From contig JAFDVW010000033.1 in assembly GCA_018268755.1 (NCBI GenBank), forward strand, positions 1 to 55,641: a stretch of 55,641 bases of DNA. The letters are read 5' to 3'. The stretch's first letter is position 1; every line of letters begins with the position of its first letter. This DNA is from Acidobacteriota bacterium (GTDB lineage Bacteria; Acidobacteriota; Terriglobia; Terriglobales; Acidobacteriaceae). This document shows positions 22,487 through 30,905 of this stretch, piece after piece. The position numbers and the translations under genes were made by a program. The notes below the pieces were generated by a model, which was given only the letters and a program-made list of their open reading frames with translations, did not search any database and was not told the DNA's origin.

Positions 22487-25165
22487 TCACTCCACCTGCC
22501 GCTTCAACTCCGCCAGCAGATTAAGGGCCTCGAGTGGCGTCAGGCGATTCAAATCCACCTCGCGCAGGCGATCCAGAACAGGCTGCGAAAGCGGGGTGAA
22601 AATCGTCAGCTGCGCCGCCGGTGGGACCGCCCCCGGCGAAAGGTGTCCCGTCACTTGATGCTCGGCGTTCTCATGTTCCGCCAGCACCTCGCGGGCGCGG
22701 TCAATCACCTCATGGGGAAGTCCGGCCAGCTTGGCTACTTCAATGCCGTAACTACGGTCGGCTGCGCCCGGTTCCACTTTGCGGAGAAATACAATGCCGC
22801 CGCCGGTTTCTTTCACCGACACGTGATAATTTTTTACGCCGCTGAGCCGCTCCGCCAATTCCGTGAGCTCGAAATAATGCGTGGCGAATAAGGTTTTGGC
22901 CTGGGTACGCGCATGCAGATACTCGACCGCCGCCCAGGCGATGGCCAGTCCATCGTAGGTCGCGGTGCCCCGGCCTACTTCATCCAGCAGGATCAGCGAA
23001 CGCGGCGTGGCGGTGTGCAGGATGGCCGCCGTCTCCGTCATCTCCACCATGAACGTGGAGCGCCCACGCGCCAGGTTGTCGCTCGCCCCGATGCGGGTGA
23101 ACACGCGGTCCACCACGCCCATGCGCACCGTGCGCGCCGGCACAAAGGACCCCATTTGCGCCAAAATTACCACTAGCGCCGCCTGCCGCAGATAGGTCGA
23201 TTTGCCGCCCATGTTCGGTCCGGTCAGTACCAGCACAGTGTGCGTGGTGCCGTTCAAATAGAGATCGTTGGGAACAAAACGCTCCGACCCGCCCGCCAGC
23301 TCTTGCTGCTCGATGACCGGATGCCGTCCTTCCACCACTTCGATATCGGATGACTCATCAAATCTGGGACGGCAATAGTTCCGCAGGGCCGCGATGTGGG
23401 CCAGCGCGGCCAACACGTCCACCTCGGCCAGCGCCAGCGCGGTTTGCCGGATGCGCCGGGCTTCGCCGGCTATCGCCGAGCGCAACTCGGCGAAGAGGCG
23501 CCGCTCGATCTCTACAATCTTGGCCTGCGCGTCGAGAATCTTCGCTTCGTACTCTTTCAGCTCCGGCGTGGTAAAGCGCTCGGCATTGACCAGCGTCTGC
23601 TTGCGCTCATAGTCGCCCGGGGCCAGGTGCAGGTTGGGCTTCGAGATTTCCAGGTAGTAGCCAAAAATATTATTGAACTTGACCTTGAGCGAGGCGATGC
23701 CGGTGCGCTGCCGCTCGCGCTGCTCAATCTGCGCCAGGTATTGCTTGCTGTTGCGGCTCAGATCGCGCAGTTCATCGAGTTCCTGGTCGATCCCGGCTGC
23801 GATCACGCCGCCATCGCCCAGCGAAATCGGCGGTTCGGCAACGATGGTGATCTGAATGCGCTCCCGCAGGTCCCCCAGCTCATCGACCGACGTGTGCAGC
23901 GATTGCAGCCGCTCCGCCGGCAAGCGATGCAGCCCCGCCCGCACCGCCGGGATCTTCGCCAGGGAAGCCGAGAGCGCCAGCATGTCCCGCGCGTTGGCCG
24001 TCTCGAGCGTGACCCGGCTCAGCAGCCGTTCCAGGTCGAGAATCCCATCCAGGGCGCGCCGCAATTCTTCCCGCGTCAGCGTGTCTTTGACCTGGACTTC
24101 CACCGCATCCAGCCGGCGATTGATCTCCGCCACATCAATCGAAGGCCGCAGCAGCCAGGCCCGCAGCAGGCGCTTGCCCATGGGGGTGACTGTGGCGTCG
24201 ATGGCGCGACACAGGGTGACGCCGGCATCCGTGCCGGCAAACAGCGGCTCAATCAGCTCCAGGTTGCGCACCGTCACCGCATCGAGTACCAGACAATTTT
24301 GCCGCTCGTAGAATCCGATGCGGTCCACGTGGTCCAGAGTTCCACGCTGCGTGGAGCGCACATAGTAGAGGACCGCACCTGCCGCCGCGGCGGCCGCCGG
24401 CTTTCCCGCCAGCCCGAAGCCCTCCAGCGACAAAACCCCAAAGTGATTTTCCAGCAGGGGGATGGCGTGGTCAGGAGCAAAGATCCAGTCTTCAATGGGA
24501 GTTTCGGCGAATCCGCTGCGCAGGCGTGGCAGGCTGCTGGCTGAATCCGCGTGGGGATGGGGTTGGCGTCCGTCCAGAGGCGTGAATTCCGCAGTCTGCC
24601 CGGTATGTCCTTCAAACAGCGGCGCCGACGAGGCGTACAGCACCTCCTTGGGACGCAGTTGCTGCAGCTCGTCCTGAATGCGGCCCGTCGCATCGGCTCC
24701 GGCAAATTCGGTGGCGCGAAACTCTCCCGTCGAAAGGTCGAGAGCGGCAAAGCCCACGCGCTCGCCCACTTTGGCCACCGCCGCCAGAAAATTGTTTTCT
24801 TCCGAACTCAGCGAGGCGTCGGCCGCTGTGCCCGGCGTTACCACCCGGGTGACTTCGCGCCGCACCAGTTTCTTCGCGGCCTGCGGCGATTCCATCTGCT
24901 CGCAGATGGCGACCTTGAATCCCTTGCGAATGAGCTTCGCGATGTAGCCTTCGGCCGCATGATAGGGCACGCCGCACATGGGGATGGCGATGCCTTTTTC
25001 CTTGTTGCGCGAAGTCAGGGTGATTTGCAGTTCGCGCGCCGCCACCGTGGCATCTTCAAAAAACAGCTCGTAGAAGTCGCCCAGCCGAAAAAAAAGAAGC
25101 GCATTGGGGTGCTCTTTTTTGATGGCGGCATATTGCCGCATCAGCGGCGTGGACGGCTCAGTCAT
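22487..25165 (-). CDS. mutS: DNA mismatch repair protein MutS
   Basis: Full-length MutS (892 residues), the ATPase that recognises mismatches and starts repair. The N-terminal mismatch-binding F-x-E is in LGDFYELFFED. CGVPYHAAEGYIAKLI and the connector/lever/clamp regions follow (FNNIFGYYLEISKPN). The ATPase domain has Walker A GPNMGGKSTYLRQ, VDRVFTRIGASDNL, STFMVEM, Walker B ILLDEVGRGTATYDGLAIAWA and FATHYFELTEL. The C-terminus has a helix-turn-helix dimerisation tail (LREVDLNRLTPLEALNLLAELKRQ). ATG 25165 lies 17 nt after a TATAAT on the minus strand. mutL is not nearby. The gene is divergent from the GalT-like gene. Confidence 0.98.
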   Translation of the reverse strand: MTEPSTPLMRQYAAIKKEHPNALLFFRLGDFYELFFEDATVAARELQITLTSRNKEKGIAIPMCGVPYHAAEGYIAKLIRKGFKVAICEQMESPQAAKKLVRREVTRVVTPGTAADASLSSEENNFLAAVAKVGERVGFAALDLSTGEFRATEFAGADATGRIQDELQQLRPKEVLYASSAPLFEGHTGQTAEFTPLDGRQPHPHADSASSLPRLRSGFAETPIEDWIFAPDHAIPLLENHFGVLSLEGFGLAGKPAAAAAAGAVLYYVRSTQRGTLDHVDRIGFYERQNCLVLDAVTVRNLELIEPLFAGTDAGVTLCRAIDATVTPMGKRLLRAWLLRPSIDVAEINRRLDAVEVQVKDTLTREELRRALDGILDLERLLSRVTLETANARDMLALSASLAKIPAVRAGLHRLPAERLQSLHTSVDELGDLRERIQITIVAEPPISLGDGGVIAAGIDQELDELRDLSRNSKQYLAQIEQRERQRTGIASLKVKFNNIFGYYLEISKPNLHLAPGDYERKQTLVNAERFTTPELKEYEAKILDAQAKIVEIERRLFAELRSAIAGEARRIRQTALALAEVDVLAALAHIAALRNYCRPRFDESSDIEVVEGRHPVIEQQELAGGSERFVPNDLYLNGTTHTVLVLTGPNMGGKSTYLRQAALVVILAQMGSFVPARTVRMGVVDRVFTRIGASDNLARGRSTFMVEMTETAAILHTATPRSLILLDEVGRGTATYDGLAIAWAAVEYLHARTQAKTLFATHYFELTELAERLSGVKNYHVSVKETGGGIVFLRKVEPGAADRSYGIEVAKLAGLPHEVIDRAREVLAEHENAEHQVTGHLSPGAVPPAAQLTIFTPLSQPVLDRLREVDLNRLTPLEALNLLAELKRQVE

Positions 25166-25182
25166 GGGCAGGCTTGCAGCGG

Positions 25183-25188
25183 ATTATA
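25183..25188 (-). promoter_or_regulatory. Candidate -10 element (TATAAT) for mutS
   Basis: Perfect TATAAT on the minus strand, 17 nt before the mutS ATG. No good -35 at 16-18 bp. Confidence 0.42.
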
Positions 25189-25252
25189 ACAAACATATCT
25201 TTGCCCTTTGCCGTAGTTGACGCGCCCTCGCTGCCGATGTTTTCCTACAAAT

Positions 25253-26236
25253 ATGGAACTGCGGAAAGATCCCATCACCCGCTCCTGGGTCATCACGGGA
25301 GACGATGTCCCCGATGCGCCGCCGGCTTCCCCCATTTGCCGCTTTTGCCCAGACTCTCCCCAGCCAGCCCGCGTCATTATGAGTATGCCGGGTCTGCATG
25401 GAGCGCCCTGGTCGGCGCAGGCCGTGGTGCATCCTGTTCCGATTTACCAGGTGGAAGGCGAGCCGCAGCGCCGTGGCGACGGTATTTACGACCGCATGCG
25501 CCCTGTGGGCGCCCATGAAGTCCTGGTGGAAAACCCACGCCACGACGGCCACCTCTGGAACGCGGGCGATGACGAGATTGAGCAGTTGCTCCTGTTGACG
25601 GCCCATCGCATTGACGATCTGAAACAGGATTCCCGCCTCAAATACATCAGCATCTTCAAGAACCATGGTTCCTCCGCCGGACAGGAGTTTTCCCATCCCG
25701 TCTCCGAGTTGACCGCGACCACCTTCGTGCCTCGCCGCGTGCTCTACAAACTGCGGGCCAGCCGGGAGTACTTTAAGCAAAAAGAGCGCTGCGTCTTTTG
25801 CGACATCGTTTCCCAGGAAGTGCGGCAGAATGCTCGGGTCCTCGAGATGCGCGGCGACTTCCTGGCCTTCGGCCCCTACGCTCCGCGTGTGCCTTACGAG
25901 ATGTGGATCATTCCCCAAACCCATGAGATGTCCTTTGAGCGGGTGCGGCACGGGTCGATGCGCGACCTGGCCGCCTTGCTGCGCCGGACATTGCAGCGTA
26001 TCCGCACCGTGACTGAGGACTTCCATCTCGTACTGCACACTTCGCCCAATACCCGCCGGACCACAGAGAATCCGGATTATTGGAGGACCATCGACGAGGA
26101 TTATCACTGGCACATCGAGATCATGCCCATCCTGGGCGCGAAGGCCAAGTCCTATTCCTTTAAAGAGGTGTACTATTCGCCGGTGAGCTCGGAGACGGCG
26201 GTGAAGCGGTTACGCGCAGCCTCTATAGAACGCTAG
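25253..26236 (+). CDS. GalT-like (galactose-1-phosphate uridylyltransferase fold) protein lacking the catalytic histidine
   Basis: 327-residue protein with both halves of the GalT/HIT fold. The N-terminal half has DPITRSWVI, a C29-x2-C32 zinc pair, VENPRH97D, and IFKNHGSSAGQEFSHPV. The C-terminal half has a second CVFC pair and DEDYHWHIEIMP. In GalT the block reads HPHxQ, with the second His as the nucleophile carrying UMP. Here it is H148-P-V150-S-E152, so both the nucleophile and the conserved Gln are changed while zinc ligands appear kept. It may be a non-catalytic or re-purposed nucleotidyltransferase relative. ATG 25253 is preferred to the start 12 codons upstream, because family homology begins at ELRKDPITRSW. 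No galactose genes are adjacent. Confidence 0.82.
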   Translation: MELRKDPITRSWVITGDDVPDAPPASPICRFCPDSPQPARVIMSMPGLHGAPWSAQAVVHPVPIYQVEGEPQRRGDGIYDRMRPVGAHEVLVENPRHDGHLWNAGDDEIEQLLLLTAHRIDDLKQDSRLKYISIFKNHGSSAGQEFSHPVSELTATTFVPRRVLYKLRASREYFKQKERCVFCDIVSQEVRQNARVLEMRGDFLAFGPYAPRVPYEMWIIPQTHEMSFERVRHGSMRDLAALLRRTLQRIRTVTEDFHLVLHTSPNTRRTTENPDYWRTIDEDYHWHIEIMPILGAKAKSYSFKEVYYSPVSSETAVKRLRAASIER

Positions 26237-26292
26237 CTGCGATGCCGCCGGAGGGATTCTACCGACATCTGCGGCGGTTCAAGTCTCTGCCG

Positions 26293-26298
26293 TATAAT
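26293..26298 (+). promoter_or_regulatory. Candidate -10 element (TATAAT) for the serine hydrolase gene
   Basis: TATAAT 32 nt before the TTG start at 26331; start site near 26305 leaves room for the GAGG ribosome site. -35 not evident. Confidence 0.4.
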
Positions 26299-26330
26299 GG
26301 CCGCGATCTTTGCTCCCTGCGAGGCCTCCT

Positions 26331-27251
26331 TTGAAGCATTTCTTGTGCAGTCTGCTTCTTCTTGCCACCGCTTTTGCGCAGAACGCGTCTGCTCCCCCGG
26401 CAAAGCCACAAATCCTGTGGCAAAAGTTGGAGGCCACCATCGCCGGCGTCGATCAGACGCTCGACGGCGTGCTGGGCGTGGCCATCGAAGATCTCGCCAG
26501 CGGACAGACTTATTTTTTGCACGAGAACGAAGTCTTTCCCCAGGCTAGCTCCATCAAGATCGCTGTCCTGGCCGAGCTGTATCACCAGGCGCAGCAGGGC
26601 AAGCTGAAACTCACCGATCTCTACACCGTGCAATCCTCCGATTTGGTTGCGGACAGCGACATCATGGGTGGCCTGACGCCCGGCGTCACCCGCATCACCC
26701 TGCGGGACCTTGCCACCATGATGGTGGCGGTCAGCGACAACAGCGCCACTAACGTGCTGATTGACCGCGTCGGCATGGATAACGTCAACACGCTGCTCGA
26801 CTCGCTTGGCCTGACGCATACCCGCCTGCGCCGCAAGATGATGGACCTGAAGGCCGCCGGCGAGGGCAGGGAAAACATCTCCACCCCACGCGAGATGATG
26901 TTGCTGCTGGAGAAGCTGCAAAGCGGCAAGGTGCTGAATGCGCCCATGACCGAAGATTTCTTCCGCGTGCTCAGCACGCATAAGGACTCCTGGATTCCCC
27001 GCGACCTGCCGCCTGAGCTCCGCACCGCCAACAAACCCGGCGCGCTCGAAGGGGTGCGCAATGATTCCGGGGTGATCTTTGTGGAGAAGCGCCCCTACGT
27101 CCTCTGCATCATGACCACATATTTGCGCAACGAGCGGGAAGGGGAGGAGGCCATCAGCAAAATCTCCCTGGCCGCCTATCAGATGTTCGACCGCCTGGCC
27201 CGCGCCAGCGAGTATGGAAGGGTGATTTCCCCCGGAAACGGCACGCGCTAG
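26331..27251 (+). CDS. Exported serine hydrolase of the class A beta-lactamase fold
   Basis: 306 residues with a signal peptide (KHFLCSLLLLATAFAQ). The penicilloyl-serine fold motifs are all recognisable: S73-x-x-K76 in ASSIKIAV, SDN in VAVSDNSATN, and a K-P-G in place of the usual K-T/S-G (RTANKPGALEG). An omega-loop-like GREN lies before STPREMM. This branch (DUF/beta-lactamase2 type serine hydrolases) includes beta-lactamases, PBP-like carboxypeptidases and proteins of unknown role, so drug resistance should not be assumed. TTG 26331 is chosen because GAGG lies 6 nt upstream and the signal peptide begins there. A short protein of unknown function follows on the same strand. Confidence 0.87.
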   Translation: MKHFLCSLLLLATAFAQNASAPPAKPQILWQKLEATIAGVDQTLDGVLGVAIEDLASGQTYFLHENEVFPQASSIKIAVLAELYHQAQQGKLKLTDLYTVQSSDLVADSDIMGGLTPGVTRITLRDLATMMVAVSDNSATNVLIDRVGMDNVNTLLDSLGLTHTRLRRKMMDLKAAGEGRENISTPREMMLLLEKLQSGKVLNAPMTEDFFRVLSTHKDSWIPRDLPPELRTANKPGALEGVRNDSGVIFVEKRPYVLCIMTTYLRNEREGEEAISKISLAAYQMFDRLARASEYGRVISPGNGTR

Positions 27252-27289
27252 AATGGCCTTGGCTGCCCTGGCCACTAGCAGCCAGCTCC

Positions 27290-27310
27290 TGGCTAATGAC
27301 CAACGACGAA
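27290..27310. repeat. Short run of the 7-bp intergenic repeat
   Basis: TGGCTAA, TGACCAA, CGACGAA: three heptamers of the type seen at 3891-3932, ending 11 nt before ATG 27322. Confidence 0.5.
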
Positions 27311-27321
27311 CGGCTGCTCCC

Positions 27322-27684
27322 ATGACTCTCCGCCGCCTCAAAACGTACGCCGGAAGCCAGGGATACGTGTATCAGTACTATTTCGTGGGGCAGCGCGCTG
27401 CGCTGGAGGGGGAACCGCTGGCCCCCGCCGCGGAGTACATCTTTGACGTCACTCCCGACCGCAAGACCACCTTTGCCGTCAGCGTATTTGTTCCGGAGAA
27501 TGTTCCACGCGCCTGGGCCGCCGGCCATGGCCGGGACCTGACCGATGCGGAAAAATATGGCGCGGTCAAAATGCGCCTGTTCCGCGCCTTTGATGAAATC
27601 GAGAACCTGCTGGCCGAAGGACGGCGCCTGGTGGTGGATTCCGCCCAGCTCGAAGCATCGTTGGCTACTCTGGGTATCTCTTAG
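27322..27684 (+). CDS. Hypothetical protein, about 120 residues
   Basis: Soluble protein not recognised from any named family. It begins TLRRLKTYAGSQGYVYQYYF and continues with a central strand-rich part (AEYIFDVTPDRKTTFAVSVFVP). A helix-rich acidic C-terminal half follows (TDAEKYGAVKMRLFRAFDEI), without membrane segments or metal motifs. The periodic aromatic/hydrophobic pattern and gap-free frame argue that it is real. An upstream in-frame ATG at 27253 would translate the heptamer repeat, so ATG 27322 is chosen; the ribosome site is weak. It stands 70 bp after the serine hydrolase gene on the same strand, and is separated from hemX by a region with regulatory-looking palindromes. Confidence 0.68.
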   Translation: MTLRRLKTYAGSQGYVYQYYFVGQRAALEGEPLAPAAEYIFDVTPDRKTTFAVSVFVPENVPRAWAAGHGRDLTDAEKYGAVKMRLFRAFDEIENLLAEGRRLVVDSAQLEASLATLGIS

Positions 27685-27692
27685 GTTAGGTC

Positions 27693-27708
27693 TGTGATGC
27701 CAGTCACA
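27693..27708 (+). promoter_or_regulatory. CRP-like palindrome TGTGA-N6-TCACA upstream of the hem operon
   Basis: TGTGATGCCAGTCACA matches the CRP half-site pair exactly with the standard 6-bp spacing. Its centre lies about 93 bp before the start site predicted from TATAAT 27782, a distance known for class I CRP sites. It is directly followed by a hairpin with a GCAA loop (GTGGC-GCAA-GCCAC, 27716-27729). Confidence 0.5.
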
Positions 27709-27781
27709 CACCGTGGTGGCGCAAGCCACGGAGTAGCGGCCCGCCTTGGTGTTGAATATCGCTACAGGCGCGGACTGTGAC

Positions 27782-27787
27782 TATAAT
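27782..27787 (+). promoter_or_regulatory. Candidate -10 element (TATAAT) of the hem operon
   Basis: TATAAT 43 nt before the hemX ATG. No consensus -35, which would fit an activator-dependent promoter. Confidence 0.42.
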
Positions 27788-27830
27788 GACAACAGCCGCA
27801 GGAAGCTGGGGTCCGGCCTTTCTATAACTT

Positions 27831-28646
27831 ATGGCACTTTTCTGGTTGCGAGTTGCGCTCGGCTGTTATGCCGTGGGGTTGTTGTACGCCCTGGTGGCCC
27901 TGACCCGCACCAGTGAATTGCTGAACCGCATCGCCTTGCATGCCGCTTACCTCGGCATGGTCTTTCAGTTTGTCTCGCTGGTCGAAGCGGTCTTGATTTA
28001 TGGCCACATCACTCTGGCCACGGTACACAACGCCGAATCTCTCCTGGCCTTCCTCATCATGGTCGTCTTCATGGTGGTGTATCTGATCTACAAGACGACC
28101 TCGCCCGGCATTGTGGTCTTTCCCCTGGTGTTCTTGTTGACCTTTGTCGCGGCCACCGGACAGCAGCCTTTTCTGCGGCTGTCGCCCAGTATGCGTACCG
28201 GCTGGCTGTTCGCCCATATCGCGCTGATCTTCACCGGCTATGCGGCGCTGGTGTTGAGCTTTGTGGCCAGCCTCCTCTATTTGGCGCAGGAGCGGGCGCT
28301 GAAATCCAAGAATTCCTCCGGACTGCTCTCCCGTTTGCCCTCGTTGCAGGTCATTGATGAAATCGGCTTCCGTTCGCTGTTGCTCGGTTTCCCATTCATG
28401 ACCTTCGGCTTGATTGCCGGCACCATTGTGGCGGAATCCACCTATGGGCGCGTGGATTTGCTGGACCCCAAGATCCTGCTTTCGGTCCTGATGTGGCTGG
28501 TGTATTTGCTGATGCTGTATACCCGCTGGAGTGCGGGATGGCGTGGCCGCCGCGCCGCGTATCTGGCGGCAGGGGCCTTTGTGGCGGCGGTAGTGGCTTG
28601 GATTGCAAACTATTTCAGCGCGATCCACAGGTTTGTACAGTCATGA
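27831..28646 (+). CDS. hemX: HemX/CcsA-like cytochrome c assembly membrane protein
   Basis: 271-residue integral membrane protein with about eight hydrophobic segments, of the CcsA/CcmF/HemX superfamily. The segment arrangement and the conserved stretches LATVHNAESLLAFLIMV, FPLVFLLTFVA, WLFAHIALIFTGYAALVLSF and IDEIGFRSLLLGFPFMTFGL match the family. The tryptophan-rich haem-handling WGxxWxWD loop of true CcsA is not present (the site reads ESTYGRVDLLDPK), so a HemX-type role, affecting glutamyl-tRNA reductase level or haem supply, is more likely than cytochrome c ligation. Its TGA overlaps the hemA ATG by 4 bp (ATGA), which supports the HemX reading. First gene of hemX-hemA-hemC-hemD. Confidence 0.85.
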   Translation: MALFWLRVALGCYAVGLLYALVALTRTSELLNRIALHAAYLGMVFQFVSLVEAVLIYGHITLATVHNAESLLAFLIMVVFMVVYLIYKTTSPGIVVFPLVFLLTFVAATGQQPFLRLSPSMRTGWLFAHIALIFTGYAALVLSFVASLLYLAQERALKSKNSSGLLSRLPSLQVIDEIGFRSLLLGFPFMTFGLIAGTIVAESTYGRVDLLDPKILLSVLMWLVYLLMLYTRWSAGWRGRRAAYLAAGAFVAAVVAWIANYFSAIHRFVQS

Positions 28647-29941
28647 GCTTTCAGCTGATCGGCGTCAATCATAAGACCGCGCCGGTGGAAGTGCGGGAGC
28701 GGCTGGCCATCCCCGAGTCGCGGCTGCCCGAGGCCATGCGCCGCCTGGCCGAGCATCCGGGCGTGGAAGAGGGCCTGATCCTGTGCACCTGCAATCGGGT
28801 GGAGATCCTGGCCCAGACGCAGAACGGCCATGCGGACTTGCATAGCTTTCTGGGCGATTATTTTCGCCTGGACCCGGAAAAGCTCGGACCTCACCTCTAC
28901 GAATATCGCGAGCAGGAAGCGGTGCGGCACCTGTTTCGTGTGGCCTCCAGCCTCGACTCCATGGTGGTGGGTGAACCCCAGATTCTTGGGCAGGTGAAGG
29001 AGGCCTATGCCACGGCCCGCGCGGTCGGGGCGGTGCACTCTTACCTGGACCAACTTCTGACCCGCTCTTTTGCCGTCGCCAAGCGCGTGCGGACGGAGAC
29101 TGCGGTGGCGTCGTCGTCGGTTTCCGTGGCCTCGGTGGCGGTGGAACTGGCCAAGAAGATTTTTGGTTCGCTGGAAGGCAAAAACGTCTATCTGGTGGGC
29201 GCGGGCAAGATGATCGAGCTGGCGGCCCGCCATCTAGTGGCCAATGGCGCGGCTTCCATCTTTGTGGCTAACCGCACCTATGAGCGCGCCGTGCGCCTGG
29301 CGGAGAAATTCAGCGGCCAGGCCCTCCACTTCAGCGAAATTTATAACTCCTGCGACCGCGCCGATATCGTCATCACCTCCACCGGCGCGCCCGTGGCCAT
29401 TTTTAAACGAGAGCACGGGGAGTTGTTCCTCAGTCGCCGTAAGAACCGGCCCATGTTCTTCATCGACCTCGCGGTGCCGCGCGACGTGGACGAGGAAATG
29501 AACAAGCTGGACGGCATCTTCGTCTACGACATCGATGATTTGCAGCAGGCCGTGGCCTCGCACGTGGCCGACCGCAAGAAAGAGGCGGCCCGCGCCGAGG
29601 AGATCGTGGGTGCAGAGGTGGAGCGCTTTCAGGCGCGCCTGCAGACCCTCGATGTGGTGCCTACCATCGTTTCCCTGCAGGACCATCTCGAAACCATCCG
29701 TCAGGCGGAGATTGACCGGGTCCGTGGGCGGCTGGGTCCGCTGAGCCCCGAGCAGGAACTGGCCGTGGAAGCGCTTACCCGCGGCATCGTCAACAAGATC
29801 ATGCATACCCCGATCAGCACCTTGAAAAGCGCGGCGCGCGAATCCGAAGCCACCACCGTCATTGACCTGGTGCGGCGATTATTTAATTTGCAGGATAAAG
29901 GCCGTTCTAACCCGGGCGGCGACCCTGGAGACCGCCGCTGA
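28643..29941 (+). CDS. hemA: Glutamyl-tRNA reductase
   Basis: NADPH-dependent reductase that converts Glu-tRNA to glutamate-1-semialdehyde, the first step of C5 tetrapyrrole synthesis; 432 residues. N-terminal catalytic domain: IGVNHKTAPVEVRERLAI, the nucleophile Cys in LILCTCNRVEI, and VASSLDSMVVGEPQILGQVK. The Rossmann domain follows (VYLVGAGKMIELAARHL, VANRTYERA), then the helical dimerisation domain (VEALTRGIVNKIMHTPISTLK). Start fixed by the ATGA overlap with hemX at 28643; the longer upstream frame is hemX sequence in another phase. Its stop overlaps the hemC ATG by one base (TGATG). Confidence 0.97.
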   Translation: MSFQLIGVNHKTAPVEVRERLAIPESRLPEAMRRLAEHPGVEEGLILCTCNRVEILAQTQNGHADLHSFLGDYFRLDPEKLGPHLYEYREQEAVRHLFRVASSLDSMVVGEPQILGQVKEAYATARAVGAVHSYLDQLLTRSFAVAKRVRTETAVASSSVSVASVAVELAKKIFGSLEGKNVYLVGAGKMIELAARHLVANGAASIFVANRTYERAVRLAEKFSGQALHFSEIYNSCDRADIVITSTGAPVAIFKREHGELFLSRRKNRPMFFIDLAVPRDVDEEMNKLDGIFVYDIDDLQQAVASHVADRKKEAARAEEIVGAEVERFQARLQTLDVVPTIVSLQDHLETIRQAEIDRVRGRLGPLSPEQELAVEALTRGIVNKIMHTPISTLKSAARESEATTVIDLVRRLFNLQDKGRSNPGGDPGDRR

Positions 29942-30876
29942 TGGCTCATTTGCGTATCGGATCGCGTGGTTCGCAGCTTGCCCTCTGGCAGGCCAACCAC
30001 ATCGCCGCCTTGCTGCGCGCCCGGGGACATGAGGCGGAAATCACCGTGATCCACACCACCGGCGACAAGATCCTTGACGTTCCCCTCGCCAAAGTCGGCA
30101 CCAAGGGGATGTTCACCAAGGAAATCGAGGAGGCGCTGGCCGCCGGTCGCGTGGACCTGGCGGTACATAGTCTGAAGGACCTGCCCACGGAGCTTTCCGC
30201 CGGCTTCGAAATTGCTGCCATTCCACAACGGGAAAATCCGCACGACGCTTTCTGCTCCCTGCGTTTCGACAGTATTGGGGCGTTGCCGCAAGGGGCGCGT
30301 GTCGGCACCAGCAGTCTGCGCCGTCAGGCCCAACTTAAGGCCCTGCGCCCCGATCTCGAAGTCCATCCGCTGCGCGGCAACGTTGACACCCGCCTGCGCA
30401 AGCTGGAAGCCGGAGAGTATGACGCCGTCATCCTCGCCATGGCCGGGCTCACCCGTCTGGGCAAAACCGCCCATGTGAAGCAGGTGGTCCCCGGTAACGT
30501 TATGTGCCCGGCGGCCGGGCAGGGGGCGCTGGGTATCGAGATTCGCGCGGGAGATGCGGCGACCCGCGGGCATCTGGCATTTCTTGACGACCCTTCCGCA
30601 CGTACCACGACCGCCTGCGAACGCGCTCTCCTGAACAAACTGGGCGGAGGCTGCCAGGTCCCCATCGGGGCCAGCGCCGCAGTGCGCGATGGCCGCGTGT
30701 TCCTGGAGGCCTTGGTGGCCAGCCCTGACGGAGAAAAGATCCTGCGCGAAGTGGCGGACGGCGAGGATCCGGTTGCGCTGGGAGAGTCGGTGGGCGAGGC
30801 ATTGCTGCGCCGCGGCGGCCAGGCAATCCTCGAAGAGGTCTACGGGAAAGGCATAGCAACGCCGGAGCAGCCTTAA
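29941..30876 (+). CDS. hemC: Hydroxymethylbilane synthase (porphobilinogen deaminase)
   Basis: Polymerises four porphobilinogens to hydroxymethylbilane in the cytoplasm; 311 residues, normal length. Motifs: LRIGSRGSQLALWQA, GDKILDVPLAKVGTKGMFTKE, AVHSLKDLPTEL, the Arg-rich GTSSLRRQAQL, LRGNVDTRLRKL, and CPAAGQGALGIE. The cofactor-attachment Cys lies in LGGGCQVPIGA. The start overlaps the hemA stop by one base, so translation is coupled. hemD follows after 29 bp. hemB, hemL and later haem genes are not in the window. Confidence 0.97.
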   Translation: MAHLRIGSRGSQLALWQANHIAALLRARGHEAEITVIHTTGDKILDVPLAKVGTKGMFTKEIEEALAAGRVDLAVHSLKDLPTELSAGFEIAAIPQRENPHDAFCSLRFDSIGALPQGARVGTSSLRRQAQLKALRPDLEVHPLRGNVDTRLRKLEAGEYDAVILAMAGLTRLGKTAHVKQVVPGNVMCPAAGQGALGIEIRAGDAATRGHLAFLDDPSARTTTACERALLNKLGGGCQVPIGASAAVRDGRVFLEALVASPDGEKILREVADGEDPVALGESVGEALLRRGGQAILEEVYGKGIATPEQP

Positions 30877-30905
30877 GCCGAGGGCCTTTCGCTTTCAGGA
30901 ACCGC

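Noticed and set aside
23396..24544. 382-codon open frame on the plus strand opposite mutS
   Set aside because: Antisense shadow of a high-GC gene; Arg/Gln-rich, no domain, and mutS on the other strand is unmistakable.
25253..26236. Ordinary galT annotation
   Set aside because: The catalytic HPH motif is missing, so the name would imply an activity the sequence does not support.
26331..27251. Antibiotic-resistance beta-lactamase
   Set aside because: Only the fold motifs are shared; K-T/S-G is K-P-G and the omega loop is not that of known resistance enzymes.
26259..27341. 360-codon minus-strand open frame opposite the serine hydrolase
   Set aside because: His/Gly/Gln-rich antisense product without motifs; the plus strand has a signal peptide and all catalytic motifs.
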